In this document: positions 12,815 through 24,743 of the stretch, piece after piece
How positions within the stretch are numbered: position 1 is the stretch's first letter
Layout of the letters: each line of letters opens with the position of its first letter
Source of the DNA: Lucifuga dentata
Taxonomy: Eukaryota; Chordata; Actinopteri; Ophidiiformes; Bythitidae
NCBI GenBank assembly: GCA_014773175.1
Contig: VXCM01000926.1
Coordinates: 62,001 to 126,000 of the forward strand
DNA: 64,000 nt
Direction: 5' to 3'
Program-made: the position numbers and the translations under genes
Notes under the pieces: model-generated
What the model saw: the letters and a program-made list of their open reading frames with translations, nothing else
What the model was told of the DNA's origin: nothing
The model's database searches: none

Positions 12815-15800
12815 TTAGCATACTGACGTGTTTGGTGTGTGTGTGTGGTGGTGATTTTAACATCACCGATGAAATAATCAAATGAGAAAGATGACTCTTT
12901 GGATTTGGATATTGATACTCTGAAAGAGACTGCAGAATGGATAAATTGTTTTCTGATTTACTTTCAGTTTAAAGCCACGATCTATAATTGGTCCACAACA
13001 TAGTTCCTGCCTCACTATCAGAATCCACATGGTCCATGTTTTAATTTGGGTCGCTGCACTCCTGTACATGGCTGTAAGTGAATGAAACTGCGAGGACATT
13101 GATGGTTTGGCGGAAATGGTGCAGAATTGGAGGTTTAATCATTCTTCACTTTCAAAAAGAACTATAATATAATACTGAATCTTTTGTGACTGGAGCTTTA
13201 CATTTCCTCAATCAATGCACAGCCCACCTGTCAAATCGTTTCAATCTCGTACCTTTTATGAGATTGTTCAGTTACTGAAACGAGATTCAATCAGCTGAAT
13301 TTACATCTCATAAAGTCTATCACAGCTTCAGTGAGAACTAATCCTCCATCAGAGGGCTGACTAAAGGAAAGTCTGCTGTTTTTCCACATTTTATCCAGAA
13401 TGGTTCTCACTGAAGTAAATATTCTCCATCTGCAGTTGTTTTATTATTACTGTTATTATTATTTTGTATTTTCTTGTGTCCAATGTACTGAGTGATATGA
13501 TGTAAAACTGACCTAAACTTTTGTGTTTTATACACTGTATGTCAAATCTTTCTTTTTACATCAAATGTTATGATGCTTGAATCTTTTTTATAAAAATAAA
13601 TTACCAAGTTGCTTTTTTCCCTGTATAACATACTCGTTTGGCTGGCAGTGATTAAAAGAATTACAAATGATCATACTCATAAACATCATAAATTGGCAAA
13701 CCTGCAGCAAATGCAGTTAATATTTTGCTCTGTGGGCCAAATCTGACTTGATGTGGATAAATAAACACAGGGACAGAACATCAGGGCTTTGTGGATCTGT
13801 AATAGTGCCTGATTGTTTAAATATAATAACAGCTCTGTCCTCTGATCATGAGGGAGGTACAATTCAGTGATATAAGTCCATTAAAATATAACTTTTTTGG
13901 AATTCTTGCCTATTTTTGTAAACTCTAATAGTAAAATATGTAACATAAGAACTGTAAAGCCAATATGCATGTTTTAAGGCTCATTCAAAAGGACATATCT
14001 AGAAAATGGGCTCATTTAGTATGAGGCTAAAACACAACCTATGCTATATCAGCTAAACCATGGAGGAGAAATGTTTTTTGTTGTTTAAACAGCTGTAACT
14101 AGTTCAATGTTAGCACGATGAAAATTACTTCTAAATTATGTCATTTACATTTGTGAAACATTCAGAGCCCTAGTCTAGGATATATATTTTTTTGGAGCTG
14201 CTGAGTTTTTCATCTGCATTGTCACTGGTATTCTCACATTTCCCTTTTATTCTCTCACTTTTACTGTTTTTATTCACTTTTTATTAATTTCTCTAACTCT
14301 GGAAACACACTTAAGTATTTTGGTGATTTTTAAACACTTTCTGTATCTCAAAACATTGTAGATCATCATTTATTGTACATCCCAGTGACACAAGTTGACA
14401 GAAAATCCTTCTCTCTTCTCCATGTCTGTCTGCCTCCCGGACAAGAAATACTGACATGAAGTGTGGCTGGAAACGGTGCACGAATGGCCATAATCCCCCC
14501 ACATTATTGATGTGCTTGCTAACTATCATAGTTTGTCATTACCGCTTCGATGTACCGTTTTAGTTCAGTTTTTGACTTTGAAAAAAGAAGTTAGTGAAAA
14601 GTAAATGATAGACTAAATTTGACAGTTTTTCCAACTTGGATCACTTTTATGTTAAAAAATAGGCTTTGCTATTTTTGATCTATGAACGCTTATGGACAAG
14701 AACAGTAAAATGTATCCAGGGCTGGTGATATTTCAGACTTCTCGACAGCTTTGAAAGTAAGATGTCATCATCTGTTGTGTTCGGATGTGTGTAAATTTAG
14801 CGATACAATAACCTGAAGTTTGTTATTTCCATAAAATGATCTGCTTTGCTATTAGAACAGACTCTAGCAGATCTATACATGTGCTGCATGTCTGCATGTC
14901 TGTACCTTTGTTAGACTTCACTATTAAAAATGTAAATCCTGGTGCTTTGTTGGGTGTAAAGAGGCTAAAAACAATGTTTGTTTCAATACCACCCATCACC
15001 AAGGACCTTGAGTTGCTTTCCTTTCAGTTTATAAGTTTTTAATTTGCAATGAAAACACAAATAATTCTGCATGAGTGAAAAAAAGGAGCAAATCCAGACA
15101 TTTTCATATCTTGAATCAGCATCTGCAAATAGTCACTTGCATGAAGACACAATTTATTTATCCAATCAATGCACTGTGATGCAGAAGAGTTGAGTGTGGA
15201 AACTGTCATGTCCTTGTTTCTAAGCAGTGCTGTAAATCACGAATTACCTCAGTTATCCTCTGCTATGAGGTCACAGCTGACATGCATATGATCACAGCTT
15301 GGTGCGATACCATACGACACAGCTTAAGCCTGCTATACTGAGCCAGTGGAAAAGTGCCATAAGGTTTCCTGTTTAGGCAGTCACGGGGAAGAATCAGAGA
15401 TATTTTCACAAGGCTTCCTCAACCAAACCAGTGAAAAATATTAAAATATGCATACTGTGTCTTGCAAACAGAACACACTCTTAAAAAAAAAGGAATTCAA
15501 TCAAAAAAAAAAAAAAAAAAAAAAGTATTTTACAAAGGCAGCAGAACCAGCGTGAGTGAACAATTGCACTTCCCTTCACTGTGCTTTGCAACATATTTTA
15601 CCTTTGGTTTTCTTCTCCTTAAAACAAGATCAGTTTGTCCAACTTGTGTGACATGACAAAAAGGAAGATTTTAACCCCCAACATCACCCCTCTAATCCTC
15701 ACTTTCTGAGACAACTGTGAATACTGTTCTAACCCTTACTCGAAAGTGAATTCGGATATTTCCTTAAAACTAACTCTACCCTTCTATGTGTCCCTTCCAA

Positions 15801-15819
15801 CCTGAATTTGGGGCAATAT
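12815..15819. other. non-coding, no gene recognised
   Basis: It contains a 12-bp perfect inverted repeat (13327-13338 with 13403-13414, TTCAGTGAGAAC) and an A-run (15503-15524). Otherwise plain AT-rich DNA. Confidence 0.45.
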
Positions 15820-16374
15820 TCATCTTGTATCTAAGAATAGGAGCAATGACAACCCAGTATCTAGGGAACCTGGGAAAGTTATACCTCTTAAATCATAGTT
15901 AAGAGTACCGTCATATAGTTTGATAATTGATCTGACTCTGAGGTTTCTATTCCGAGAAGTACTCCTATTCTTAGATGTTTCTCGTACAGTACTGCTATTC
16001 TGAGAGGCTTTTGAAAGTACAAACCCCGGACTCCAATTTACAAGTGTCCTACTGAAATCTTGCAATTCTTTCGTTGCCTTTGTTAATGATAACACAGGTG
16101 TCATCAATGCTTGTCTGCAACAAACATGACAGAGCCCTGATCTCCTGATCTGAGCCAAACTGTGTAAAATATTGAGTTTACTTGAAATTCTGAAAATGAG
16201 GTGACTTTTTGGGGATGCAGGGTTCTTGCAGGGCACAGATAAAATGGTACTACAAATCACTTCGGCAACTCTGCTGTGATTGATTGAGCTTGTCTGGCAT
16301 TTTGAAGCCGATTGATTAGGCCCCATAAAATGCAAACTTGGCACATCTGTAATCGTCTTGACTGTCCTAAGCAC
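15820..16374 (-). CDS. 184-codon ORF of unknown nature
   Basis: The longest ORF in the window outside dag1 that is not made of simple repeats. Translation begins MLRTVKTITDVPSLHFMG and is Ser-rich (many SKAS, TSK, RSTSR stretches), with no signal peptide, membrane span or motif I recognise. No splice context, no matching neighbours and AT-typical base composition make chance or a decayed transposon fragment more likely than a gene. Confidence 0.12.
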   Translation of the reverse strand: MLRTVKTITDVPSLHFMGPNQSASKCQTSSINHSRVAEVICSTILSVPCKNPASPKSHLIFRISSKLNILHSLAQIRRSGLCHVCCRQALMTPVLSLTKATKELQDFSRTLVNWSPGFVLSKASQNSSTVRETSKNRSTSRNRNLRVRSIIKLYDGTLNYDLRGITFPGSLDTGLSLLLFLDTR

Positions 16375-18422
16375 ATGTTCAGCGGTTTTTAGATGAAAAT
16401 GTCCATGTATAAACTAAATTTACGTTTATTACAAGTGGCTGTTATCCTCATGATCCAATCTATTGATTTTCTGCACCACAGCAATATCATAAACACCTGT
16501 GCAATGCAAAGTACTTCAATACAACAGTCCTGGAATGGATAACTGCATCAGGTTTTGTACAGACTGACTCAGAGGTGTTGATTCAACTTTATGTAACACA
16601 CATAATTTTAGTATCATAATTTCTGGGCTGTACAGCCTCAAAATATAAAACAGTGAATATACTGCTCAACTTACTTCTGCGTGTATAGTCTGTTCATGTT
16701 GTGTAATTTTGCCCAAGAGACGTTAGCTGTGTCTGATTTCCATACTGCATTGGCTACTAATAGTATATGGTATTTTTGTATTATGTTGTAATAGCATATG
16801 GTAAATGATACTTTTAGCCCCTTTCAAGCATGAAATCTGGTGTTATCTGTTAAGTGGTGCTTTTGGCCATTCAAACATAGGTTTCCTTTACGTAAAGTGC
16901 TATAAAGTCTCTTGTTCACACATGCCAAGACCTTTATGGATAAAGGAGCAATCGGACACGATATTTGGCATCTGTCAGGTGAGACTGGATAAAGCAGGAA
17001 GTTACGTCTCTGTGCACCTCGTTGTTGTAGTATGCCACTCATATTTACAATGGCATCTCTGACTGTGCCATTTAGCTGTCTACTTATGTCATGAGAGCAG
17101 GCTCTCTATTCCCAGATCAGACAATGTCCAGCCATTTTATTGTTTGTATAAAGACCTGTGATCTAGGCGCAGAATTTAAAGTGTCACTTCTGAGTCTTAC
17201 GTGATTGGTCTGCATGCTATACACAAATACAGCTAACGTCAGAGTGACATAATCTTATGCCTTTTCTGGCAGTTATTCACACTTGTGTCATGAAGGAAAT
17301 GTTAGAGAAATGTTATTAGGTCCTACCTAGTAAAATTGCTGGTGCGACTGTTATGGAAAAGTGACTTTGAGTTCCTTTTCAAACATGAGGCTGAATTGTT
17401 AAATTGCCAGCAAATTAATACAATGCTACAAGTCTGAAAGGGGTGACTGACAGACATCAATTAAAGTGCAAGTTTGGAAAGCTACTGCCTGTTTTAATGT
17501 GATAACTGACTATACAAACTAAAATCAAACTGCTTTTACAAAGATTTCATATTTTATTTTTTGTTTTATCTAGATGTTGCTGGAGCTGTCTCACCACTGA
17601 ACACAGTTTAAATAGATCCACCTCTGAGTAGCTCTTCCATTTCCTTTGTGCTCTGAATTGTAAGGCATTCGTCTGTCAATTGTTCACTCAAAAATCAAGC
17701 CAATTTAGTTTGCATCCTGAAATCTTTGAGTATACTTAATATAGCTTTTTTTTTTAAGTGTGAACACACTTTATAGTCAAATCCCAGTTAGAATTCTATA
17801 ACTTTGCAGTCACTCATTTCACAGGGTGTCTTAGTGAAACTCAGATCAATCCTCCATTAATCTCCGTCATCCCCATGATCCGTTTATCCATTTTAGCGAC
17901 TAGCAATGCCTTGGGAATTCATTCATCACCGCTTCCCCTGCTTCCAAATTAAACTCTGTCATGAGGTATCACAGGGGTGCAATAGAGCTGACAAATTGTG
18001 TACATCTAATCAATATTCCAAGTAATCAATACAAATGATCTGTATGTAATGTGTGGGAATATGTGTGGAAAGACAGATGGAGCTGAGAGAGAGTGTTTTT
18101 ACAGCGTAGCCTTTTTAATGGGCAGAGCTTTCAAATTGAATTGTCCAACTAGTCACTCAATAGCAGAATAATTTAGTACAAAAGGGACATCAGCATGACC
18201 GTTTCAATGAGTCAGAAGACCGTAGATGGTGGCAAGTCTTCTAGGGAGATAAAACCTCCTGTGGACTTTCGACATATTTATCAATTCAAGGCTAAGTGGA
18301 AAGAGTAGAAAAGTGATGGTGGTCAAAATCCTCATCTATATATATCAGTTAGGTTTTGACTGGGAGGTATGACAAGTGAACACCTTCCATGGGAGGAGAA
18401 AGTCCACCACAACAAACTAGGG
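16375..18422. other. non-coding, no gene recognised
   Basis: AT-rich, no repeat signature, only short ORFs. Confidence 0.5.
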
Positions 18423-18580
18423 CAGTGGTTCTCAAACCTGATCCTTGCGAGTCGCAGCACTGCTTCTTTTCCATCTGTAGCTAAATCGGGTGCATTTCGC
18501 TAATCAGGTATGGGTAAGGCTGGGAAATATGGAAAATATGCAGTGCTGCAGCACTCAAGGATCCAGATTGAGAGCCACTG
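18423..18580. mobile_element. hAT-like non-autonomous element, 158 bp
   Basis: The left end CAGTGGTTCTCAAACCTGAT and the right end, read backwards, CAGTGGCTCTCAATCTGGAT are inverted repeats of the hAT type. Flanking octamers AACTAGGG and GACAAGGG agree at 6 of 8 positions, consistent with an old 8-bp target duplication. Confidence 0.8.
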
Positions 18581-19888
18581 GACAAGGGAAGCTGAATCAC
18601 ATACATGAATGAAGAAGGGTTTGTTTCTTTAATCGTATGAGTCGGTTTTATTATGACAATGCACACTTGATAAGCAAAAAAGCCTTGGCATCCTGCAAAA
18701 AACCAACATTATGATAATATGAATCACTCGCTTGAGCCTGCATCGAGCAGTCACTGAGTTGACTGCACTGCACATTATTATTGCAAAGGGTCATTTTCAG
18801 TTGAAATTCATCAGCAAACATAAGGACATAAAAATAAAATTTGTGATTACATAAAATATGGGTCATTCCATCTTTGTATAGTGGGAGATACATTTTGATA
18901 TGCAAACACACACGCACACAGTAAAATAAAACATTTGAAATATGTGACCCATGACAAAACAAAAAAAGTGTACATAATTGAATCATAATTGGATTTCTAA
19001 GCTAAGATTTTACAAATCACAGAAGACTAATCATTAATCATGTATTACTTTAATAGTCAAACAATTTGAGGCTGTATCAAAAACTTTGTAAAAATATTAA
19101 GAGATTTTGCAGGCCGATTTCAGCGTCTTCCTTCAAATGAGCTAATTACTGGAAACTCAGGATTCTTAATTCCTTCTGAGTCTCAGCCACAATCGTCTCC
19201 TCTGTGACCTCTATGTTGTAAATATCTGTACAATCCCATCTGGGACTCTCCATGGCACACAATGTTTCTCCTCAGATTGGAGAAAAGAAATACCTCATTA
19301 CATAAAAAAATAATTATCCCAGGTCTAAAATAAACTGCAGCACTCTTCTTCCTGTTTACATGACTTTGGAGCTGTTGTATGTACTTTCCGAAAGGCTTCA
19401 GAAATGGTTTTGCACTTTTACTTCAGCTTTCTCAAGTAATCTCAAGTAAAATGCAGTCAAGTTGAACTTAAAATGCATTAGCTCAGCTCCACATAAAACT
19501 ATATGTTCTCACACAAATCCAAGCTAGTTCGTCTTTCATCTTTTAAGTACTCGTTAAAATTTTATGCACTGAGTGAGAACATATTCATTATATTTCTTTC
19601 CAAAGATCTAAAACAAGTGTCTAACCTAGTTTTGAAGAGACCTTGATTACACCTCAACCAGGTATAAAGTGTCTCAGATCTGAAAATCATGTGGAAGGAG
19701 TGTTGGATTTTCATCTAATAGAAATAATCAGTTGCCAGCTGTAATCTGACCTATTGTTATTACAGCAAAAAGGAAGCAAGAGCTCCTGCAGTTTACTTTA
19801 GTGAGGTGTTTCCTTTCTTCCTTCTTTCTTCCACCACCAATAGAAATATAAAACAATCCATCAGAACGTCTTCCAGGTATACAGCAAA
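18581..19888. other. non-coding downstream of dag1, no gene recognised
   Basis: No repeat or coding signature. It may include more of the dag1 3'UTR if a distal poly(A) site is used. Confidence 0.4.
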
Positions 19889-20038
19889 TTTATTTTTTTA
19901 AAACCAATGGAACAAACAAAGTTTATTATTCATCTCTAAATCTTTTTAGGCTAGCTTGTTATTCTGATTTGTACTAGACATTGTGAATAAGGATAGAAAC
20001 AGACAGCTAGTGTTAAAAGGCAAACCGTATTGAGTCTG

Positions 20039-20040
<2 letters not shown>

Positions 20041-20075
<35 letters not shown>
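20041..20075. repeat. (CA)n microsatellite
   Basis: A perfect CA run, about 17 units. Confidence 0.95.
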
Positions 20076-20078
<3 letters not shown>

Positions 20079-20325
20079 CCTCAGCCTCCCATTCTCCCGT
20101 GTCGTCTGCAGGGGCGATTAGAGATCCTTGTGATAGCTTTTTTAATCATATTCACAGAATCTCCCTCTCCTTATTAAAAACAAGAGTTGTTGCCTGCAGT
20201 GGTCTGATGGAAGTCTGTTGTGTTCTTGTATTATTTAAAAGCGAGACAAAAGAAGAGTTGTTAGGCAAAGGATTTTGAGTTGAATTCAGTCCAGGAAAAG
20301 AATAATGACCTCTGAGTAAAGATGC

Positions 20326-20329
20326 AAAA

Positions 20330-20366
<37 letters not shown>
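20326..20366. repeat. A-run followed by (AAAAG)n
   Basis: About 20 A, then several AAAAG units on the plus strand; a polypyrimidine tract in the dag1 3'UTR. It begins right after GATGC, one of many GC-bounded A-runs in the window. Confidence 0.9.
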
Positions 20367-20567
20367 GCCAGTATCCAAAATAACTGAGGAAAAAAGGAAC
20401 ACTGGGAAGGGAGAGCACGACTCCCGACTGTTGCTTCTGACCAGCTGGCAATCCGAAAGCTGATGTGACGAGAAGTTGTCTTAAGCCACTGTAGTACCTG
20501 GGCTACCACTAAAACAGTAGTCTCTCCCAGCTTTTTGAACCAATCATCTTATCTTTCTATTGTAACA

Positions 20568-20610
20568 CCCCTCCCCACCCATGACTCCCCCTCCCAAACC
20601 AAGTCCCCCA
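20568..20610 (-). promoter_or_regulatory. G-rich cluster in dag1 3'UTR, possible RNA G-quadruplex
   Basis: On the sense strand six runs of three to five G occur within 43 nt (GGGGG, GGG, GGGGG, GGG, GGGG, GGGG) with mostly short loops. Four such runs are enough for an intramolecular quadruplex. Folding and function are inference. Confidence 0.4.
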
Positions 20611-20741
20611 TTACTTGTTTTGTACTTTAGCACCTCTTTTTCCCCTCATTGTAAATGTCCTGACAAACACCAGAATGGAAACCCTCACAGTTCCTCAGGC
20701 ATCCTTTTCCTCCGCCCTTTCAGGGGAGGTTTAAACAGGTC

Positions 20742-22633
20742 TTAGGGTGGAACGTAGGGAGGTGGGGATCTGTAGGGTGTCATGTTCTTGGGACGGGATC
20801 CCTTGCCCTCCATGGGAGTGGTGAAGGGAGGTGGTGGCTGGTAGGGAGGTGCATTGGGGTCCTCGTCTCGCAGAGCTGTGTACTCCCCCAGCATCTCCTG
20901 GTTGAGGGGCGTGGTCTCTGGTGTGGCCATGTTGGGGTACTCAGGGGGTGGAAGTGGGGGTTTCTCTTCCTGAAGAATCAAGGGCATACTCGAGGATGGA
21001 GGTGGTTTAGAGTCATCCAACTCATCGGCAAAGATGATTGGCACACCTTTTTTGATGAAGGTGGCCTGGTCCTCGATGGTCAACTTGCCCTTTCGTTTCT
21101 TCCTGTAGCAGATCATGGCAATGATGCCTGCAATTAACAGGATTGCCGCCACCACCACAGCAGGAATGACTGTGTGGAGATAGACATCATCTGTGCTCTG
21201 CCGTCCTGTTCCCAGTGCCGGTGTGACCGGCGGAGGTTCTGGTAAATCAATGTCTCCTGGTGGAANCGTCCTGTTCCCAGTGCCGGTGTGACCGGCGGAG
21301 GTTCTGGTAAATCAATGTCTCCTGGTGGAATGAAGGAGTACATTCTGCAGCTGGCCCTTCCTTTGACCATAACATCCAGTGGTCTGAATTCGGGTTCCAT
21401 AGAGTACCTGAAAGTCTGTGAGGGCCTTCCTTCAGCATTGGCAAGAGTCCTGCTCATGACTGCGATCTGTTCTTTTGGACATGGGTGCTGTGGGAGGCTG
21501 GTGTTGGTCCACTCCACCACAATAGAACCTTTAGTGATGTTTCTTAGACTCACTGTACTGCTGTTGCGGTCTCCCAGTGCATATGCCAACTTCTTCACCA
21601 GGAGGATCTTTTTATGGATGTCACTGGTGACAGAACGTGGTTCACCTTCGAATCGGGCTGTGAAGATCACAGGGGTTTTGTCGTTGATTGGCCAGCGGTT
21701 GACACGGACCTCAAATGCATCGATGGCATTTAGGCCACCTTTGTCAGTTGCCTGCATGAAGTATTCATGTTTTCCCACATGCTGGCTATCAGGGAGGCCA
21801 TAAAGAAGTTGGCTTGTTGTATTGAACTGGATCCAGGAGCCCTCTCCAACCACCTCATTATGGTTCTGTCTCAAGGTGAGGCGCAGCTTGTCTGTTGTAC
21901 CATCCTCTTTGTCAAAGAAAGTATCAGAGGGGATCTTCACCTCAAAATAAGTTCCCACCAATGCGTTGACCTGGTCGATGGGGTTACGCAGGACAGGTTT
22001 CTCATTGAATGGATCGGGGACGACGCCAGAAGATGGTGTGGTGCGTCTGGGTGGTTTGGGTGTGGTGGTCTTTGGCTCTCTGGGCACTGGTGTGGTTTTA
22101 GGCTTCTTAGGTTTCCTGGTAGGTCTTCTGGTAGGTGTGGGAGGAGTGGCAGTGGCTTCCACATAAGTAGGCCTGGTCATGGTTGGCTGAATGGGAAGGG
22201 TGCTGGTGGTCTCTATCACCCTTGTTGGTTGAGGAGGTCCTAAGGTTGGGGTGTGGGCAATTGGGTCACGGACTCTGATTGTAGGCTTTCCTGGCAGGGG
22301 AACAGGGCCTCTCACAGGGGGAGCAGAGCTTTCTGTTGGAGCAGCGATAGAGGGAGAGGAAAGAGTTGGGACGATCCGCACCGGAGGATACACTTGAGTT
22401 GTGGGAGGCAGGACAGCCAGAACAGGTGTTGGGGTGTTGTTTAACGCACGCCTCACCCGCTTAGGGATGTGGGGCTTCTTGTTAGCAATATGCCAGCCCA
22501 CCACAGGGTAGCCCAACTTGGCTGACATTGTGCCTTCCTTAGCAGGACCCTGGACACTGTTGATGTTTGGGACTGTGCTCTGGTCCAGAGAGCAGCCAAG
22601 CTTCCAGGATAGCAGAGCTCCATTCTCCACCAC
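20742..22633 (-). CDS. dag1: dag1 terminal coding exon: mucin region, alpha C-terminus, all of beta-dystroglycan
   Basis: Acceptor TCTCTGCAG precedes GTG GTG GAG (VVENG). Residues 299-906 follow once a 65-nt duplicated segment (21202-21266) is discounted. Visible in order: SWKLGC with Cys312; furin site RVRR at 357-360 (human R312); core-M3 O-mannose motifs TPTP (365-368) and TPT (426-428), where human matriglycan starts; a Pro/Thr mucin-like tract (~360-500); a second cadherin-like domain (~515-610); SEA-like fold with [11 protein letters not shown], so autoproteolysis is expected between Gly667 and Ser668 (human 653/654); NTS sequon (674-676); Cys683 and Cys727, spaced 44 as in human; transmembrane helix ~765-786; basic RKKRKGK; PPEY; terminal PPPY (900-903) for the dystrophin/utrophin WW module. 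Stop TAA at 20744-20742. As written the frame is broken near residue 753; see the duplication entry. Confidence 0.93.
21202..21330. repeat. 64-bp direct duplication around a single N inside dag1 (assembly artefact)
   Basis: Positions 21202-21265 and 21267-21330 are the same 64 bases, separated by one N at 21266. Copy plus N adds 65 nt and shifts the frame. Read through a single copy, [10 protein letters not shown] runs on in frame into [13 protein letters not shown] and the transmembrane helix, as expected from human dystroglycan. The likely cause is two contigs with overlapping ends scaffolded with a one-base gap instead of being merged. Confidence 0.9.
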
Positions 22634-22743
22634 CTGCAGAGACACAAAATCCAAGCTGTAAACATGTATCTATCATCGCTCATTTATCCCCTCACTTACT
22701 CACTCACTCACTCACTCACTCACTCACTCACTCACTCACTCAC
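22634..22743 (-). other. 110-nt dag1 intron with a microsatellite splice donor
   Basis: Sense-strand donor GTGAGTGAG and acceptor TCTCTGCAG bound a 110-nt phase-0 intron between ...GPGNAKK and VVENG.... Its first ~46 nt are (GTGA)n. A second acceptor-like TTTACAG lies 24 nt before the used one. The human gene has no intron here; this follows from the human protein region being encoded in one exon. Confidence 0.9.
22698..22743. repeat. (CACT)n / sense (GTGA)n microsatellite, about 11.5 units
   Basis: A perfect tetranucleotide run that ends exactly at the exon/intron border of dag1 and supplies the GT donor. Each unit reads GTGAGT on the sense strand, a near-consensus 5' splice site. Confidence 0.95.
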
Positions 22744-23205
22744 TTTTTTGGCATTGCCGGGGCCGGCCATGAAGGCAGACATGTCGAACAGCCTGTTGTT
22801 GACGACGGGGAGAATCTTCATGTGGTGAAGCTCTACTCCAGAGAAGCTTCTCATGTTATCCAGGAGCTCCACCCTCTGTTCTGAGCTCATCTTGGTCAAA
22901 TCAGCATCCAGGATCACTGTCAGCACAGTGACTGGTTCCTCATTGCCACACATTAGTGGTTGGATGTCGCCTTCAGTGGATGCTTGGTTGAAAGTCAGCT
23001 GGGCTGAATCTGTGTCCATATGGTCTTCAGGATGCACCTCAATGGAAAACACCTCTGAGGAAGAGGTGGACTTGGTGTGGTTGGAGATGGAGACAGAGAT
23101 GTAATGAACACCCTTGTCCTCTTCCAAAGGCAGACCCTGCAGAATCCTGTTGTCGGCATCCCAGTGAAGCCAGGCAGGGAGGGAATCCTTACCCATCTCT
23201 GTGAT
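22744..23205 (-). CDS. dag1: dag1 coding exon 2: alpha-dystroglycan N-terminal domain
   Basis: This exon encodes residues 145-298 (154 codons). The acceptor is TTCTCTCACAG before ATC; the exon ends AAA AAA before GTGAGTGAG. Residues 154-182 (PAWLHWD...[16 protein letters not shown]) are the Ig/cadherin-like fold. [12 protein letters not shown] (195-206) and [18 protein letters not shown] (233-250) match human almost residue for residue. Cys230 pairs by homology with Cys312 in the next exon (human Cys182-Cys264). NHT at 186-188 is a potential N-glycosylation site. [17 protein letters not shown] to GPGNAKK (273-298) is the ribosomal S6-like half of the N-terminal module needed for LARGE recognition. 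In human this segment and the next lie in one continuous exon. Reading on into the intron adds VSE then a stop. Confidence 0.93.
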
Positions 23206-24704
23206 CTGTGAGAGAAGCACAAGAAAAGTGATAAGTAAGTTTTCATACACAAAGCATTCCAAACAATATGTTAGAAATATAAATGCTTGTTCCAAGAAGG
23301 AAATATAAAACAGAAAAGTAAAGCATTTTCAGATGAAGTGCAAAGTAAAAGCTTTAAGAAAAGGGTTATTTGATAATGGTTAAAATTTTTATAGTTAAAA
23401 ATGGTTAAAAATTTTATAGTATTTATATCGTGTTTTATTATTGCCTAGTTTGCCTATGAATAAAGGTATACTTTGCATTTTCCTATGAATAAAATTATTG
23501 ATTAAGGCCAAATACAAAGGACACATTCAAATTTATTGAATTGCTTACTGACCTAAATTCACTAATATCACAATTTTTAAGAAATAAACTGAAAGAAACT
23601 GAGAATAGCTGCCATACCCAATGACATCTAACTAGAATTTCAACCATGCAGTCAGCCCGCAGACTATTCCAGAAGTCCAAAATCTTTAACTAATAAGACT
23701 GTAATTACTCTGGATAAAAAAAGTAGGAGTAAGCCAACACGTGAAAGAAAATGCACTGATGTATCAGAGAAATACTTATCACTATTTTTATCTCCATTAA
23801 CGTAAATGAGACAATTCATTGTAATAAAGATTTTTAGGTCATATCGACCAGCTCTATTATGGTTTGCATCAATGCAACTTTTTAGTTGGGGGCAATCGTG
23901 AGAATACAAAGATTGAAAACCTTCACAAAAGCAGTATTCAATAATCACTGTATTTACAGAGCATTTTCTTTTGTTTGGTCAGATTTTGGTCAGATTAGCT
24001 TTTATCCTGGATTCTGGGTCTCAAAATGTCTTGTCTTCTGTCTTTGTAAAATTTTTCTCACCTGTCCAGATTAAGTGAGCTTATATGTTACTGACACCTG
24101 TTCTGTTGTATTTCACAGCATACTTGAGAAAGGGAGTGAGAAAGAAGACAGATTTATTCAGAGATGAGGGTGGGGGTTCGTGTTGCAATAAACATGTAGG
24201 ATTTGTACCCACAATTCTGTGGGTATACAACGTGGGATGCAGTGCCATCCACTAAACCCTACTCCTTTTGCTCACACAAACGCATGCTGCTCTGAATTGT
24301 AATTTAAACTAAAATTAAAATAACTTGGCCAATTATATAGCTGGGGACGTCCCTGTGGCAGGAGGCTGATGGAGAGAAATGGATCACGGGGGAGTGACAA
24401 TGCAGCCGTACGCATAAATCCAAAAACAAGAACAAATGCATCCTCTGCTCCCCAGCCCATACAAGTTAATTCTGCGGCTAATAAATCCTGGTTGATAAAT
24501 TATGTAGAGGCAGTGCTCCCAAGACACATCATTAATGCTCTAACCAGCACACAGGCAGCGCCAAGGGACAGCACACATAAACACATACAGACAAATCTAC
24601 ACCGTGACACACACATTGGTAGTAATGCAGACATATACAGAATTATGCACTTATACGCTTATGTGCCAAGCAAGACAAATCCAAATGTGTATTGTGTGCA
24701 CACC

Positions 24705-24705
<1 letters not shown>

Positions 24706-24742
<37 letters not shown>
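24706..24742. repeat. (CA)n microsatellite
   Basis: A CA run in the dag1 large intron. Confidence 0.95.

Positions 24743-24743
<1 letters not shown>

Larger units (their letters stand above)
19889..20741 (-). other. probable dag1 3'UTR
   Basis: It follows the TAA at 20742. No AATAAA is seen on the sense strand until 19922-19927 and 19889-19894, which would give a 3'UTR of about 0.82-0.85 kb. It contains a G-rich cluster (20568-20610), a pyrimidine-rich homopolymer/TTTTC run (20326-20366) and a TG repeat (20041-20075). Mammalian DAG1 has a longer 3'UTR, so the true end may lie further downstream. Confidence 0.4.

Noticed and set aside
21340..21372. Conserved human GSGSC near the beta-dystroglycan start is KGRASC here; might mean loss of alpha/beta cleavage.
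   Set aside because: Counting back from the conserved cysteines puts the cleavage site at the GSIVVEW motif (Gly667/Ser668), which is intact. The changed residues only precede the second cysteine.
20742..22654. dag1 as a pseudogene or as two separate genes because of the broken frame.
   Set aside because: A 64-bp exact duplication around a single N explains the break, and everything on both sides is intact and conserved.
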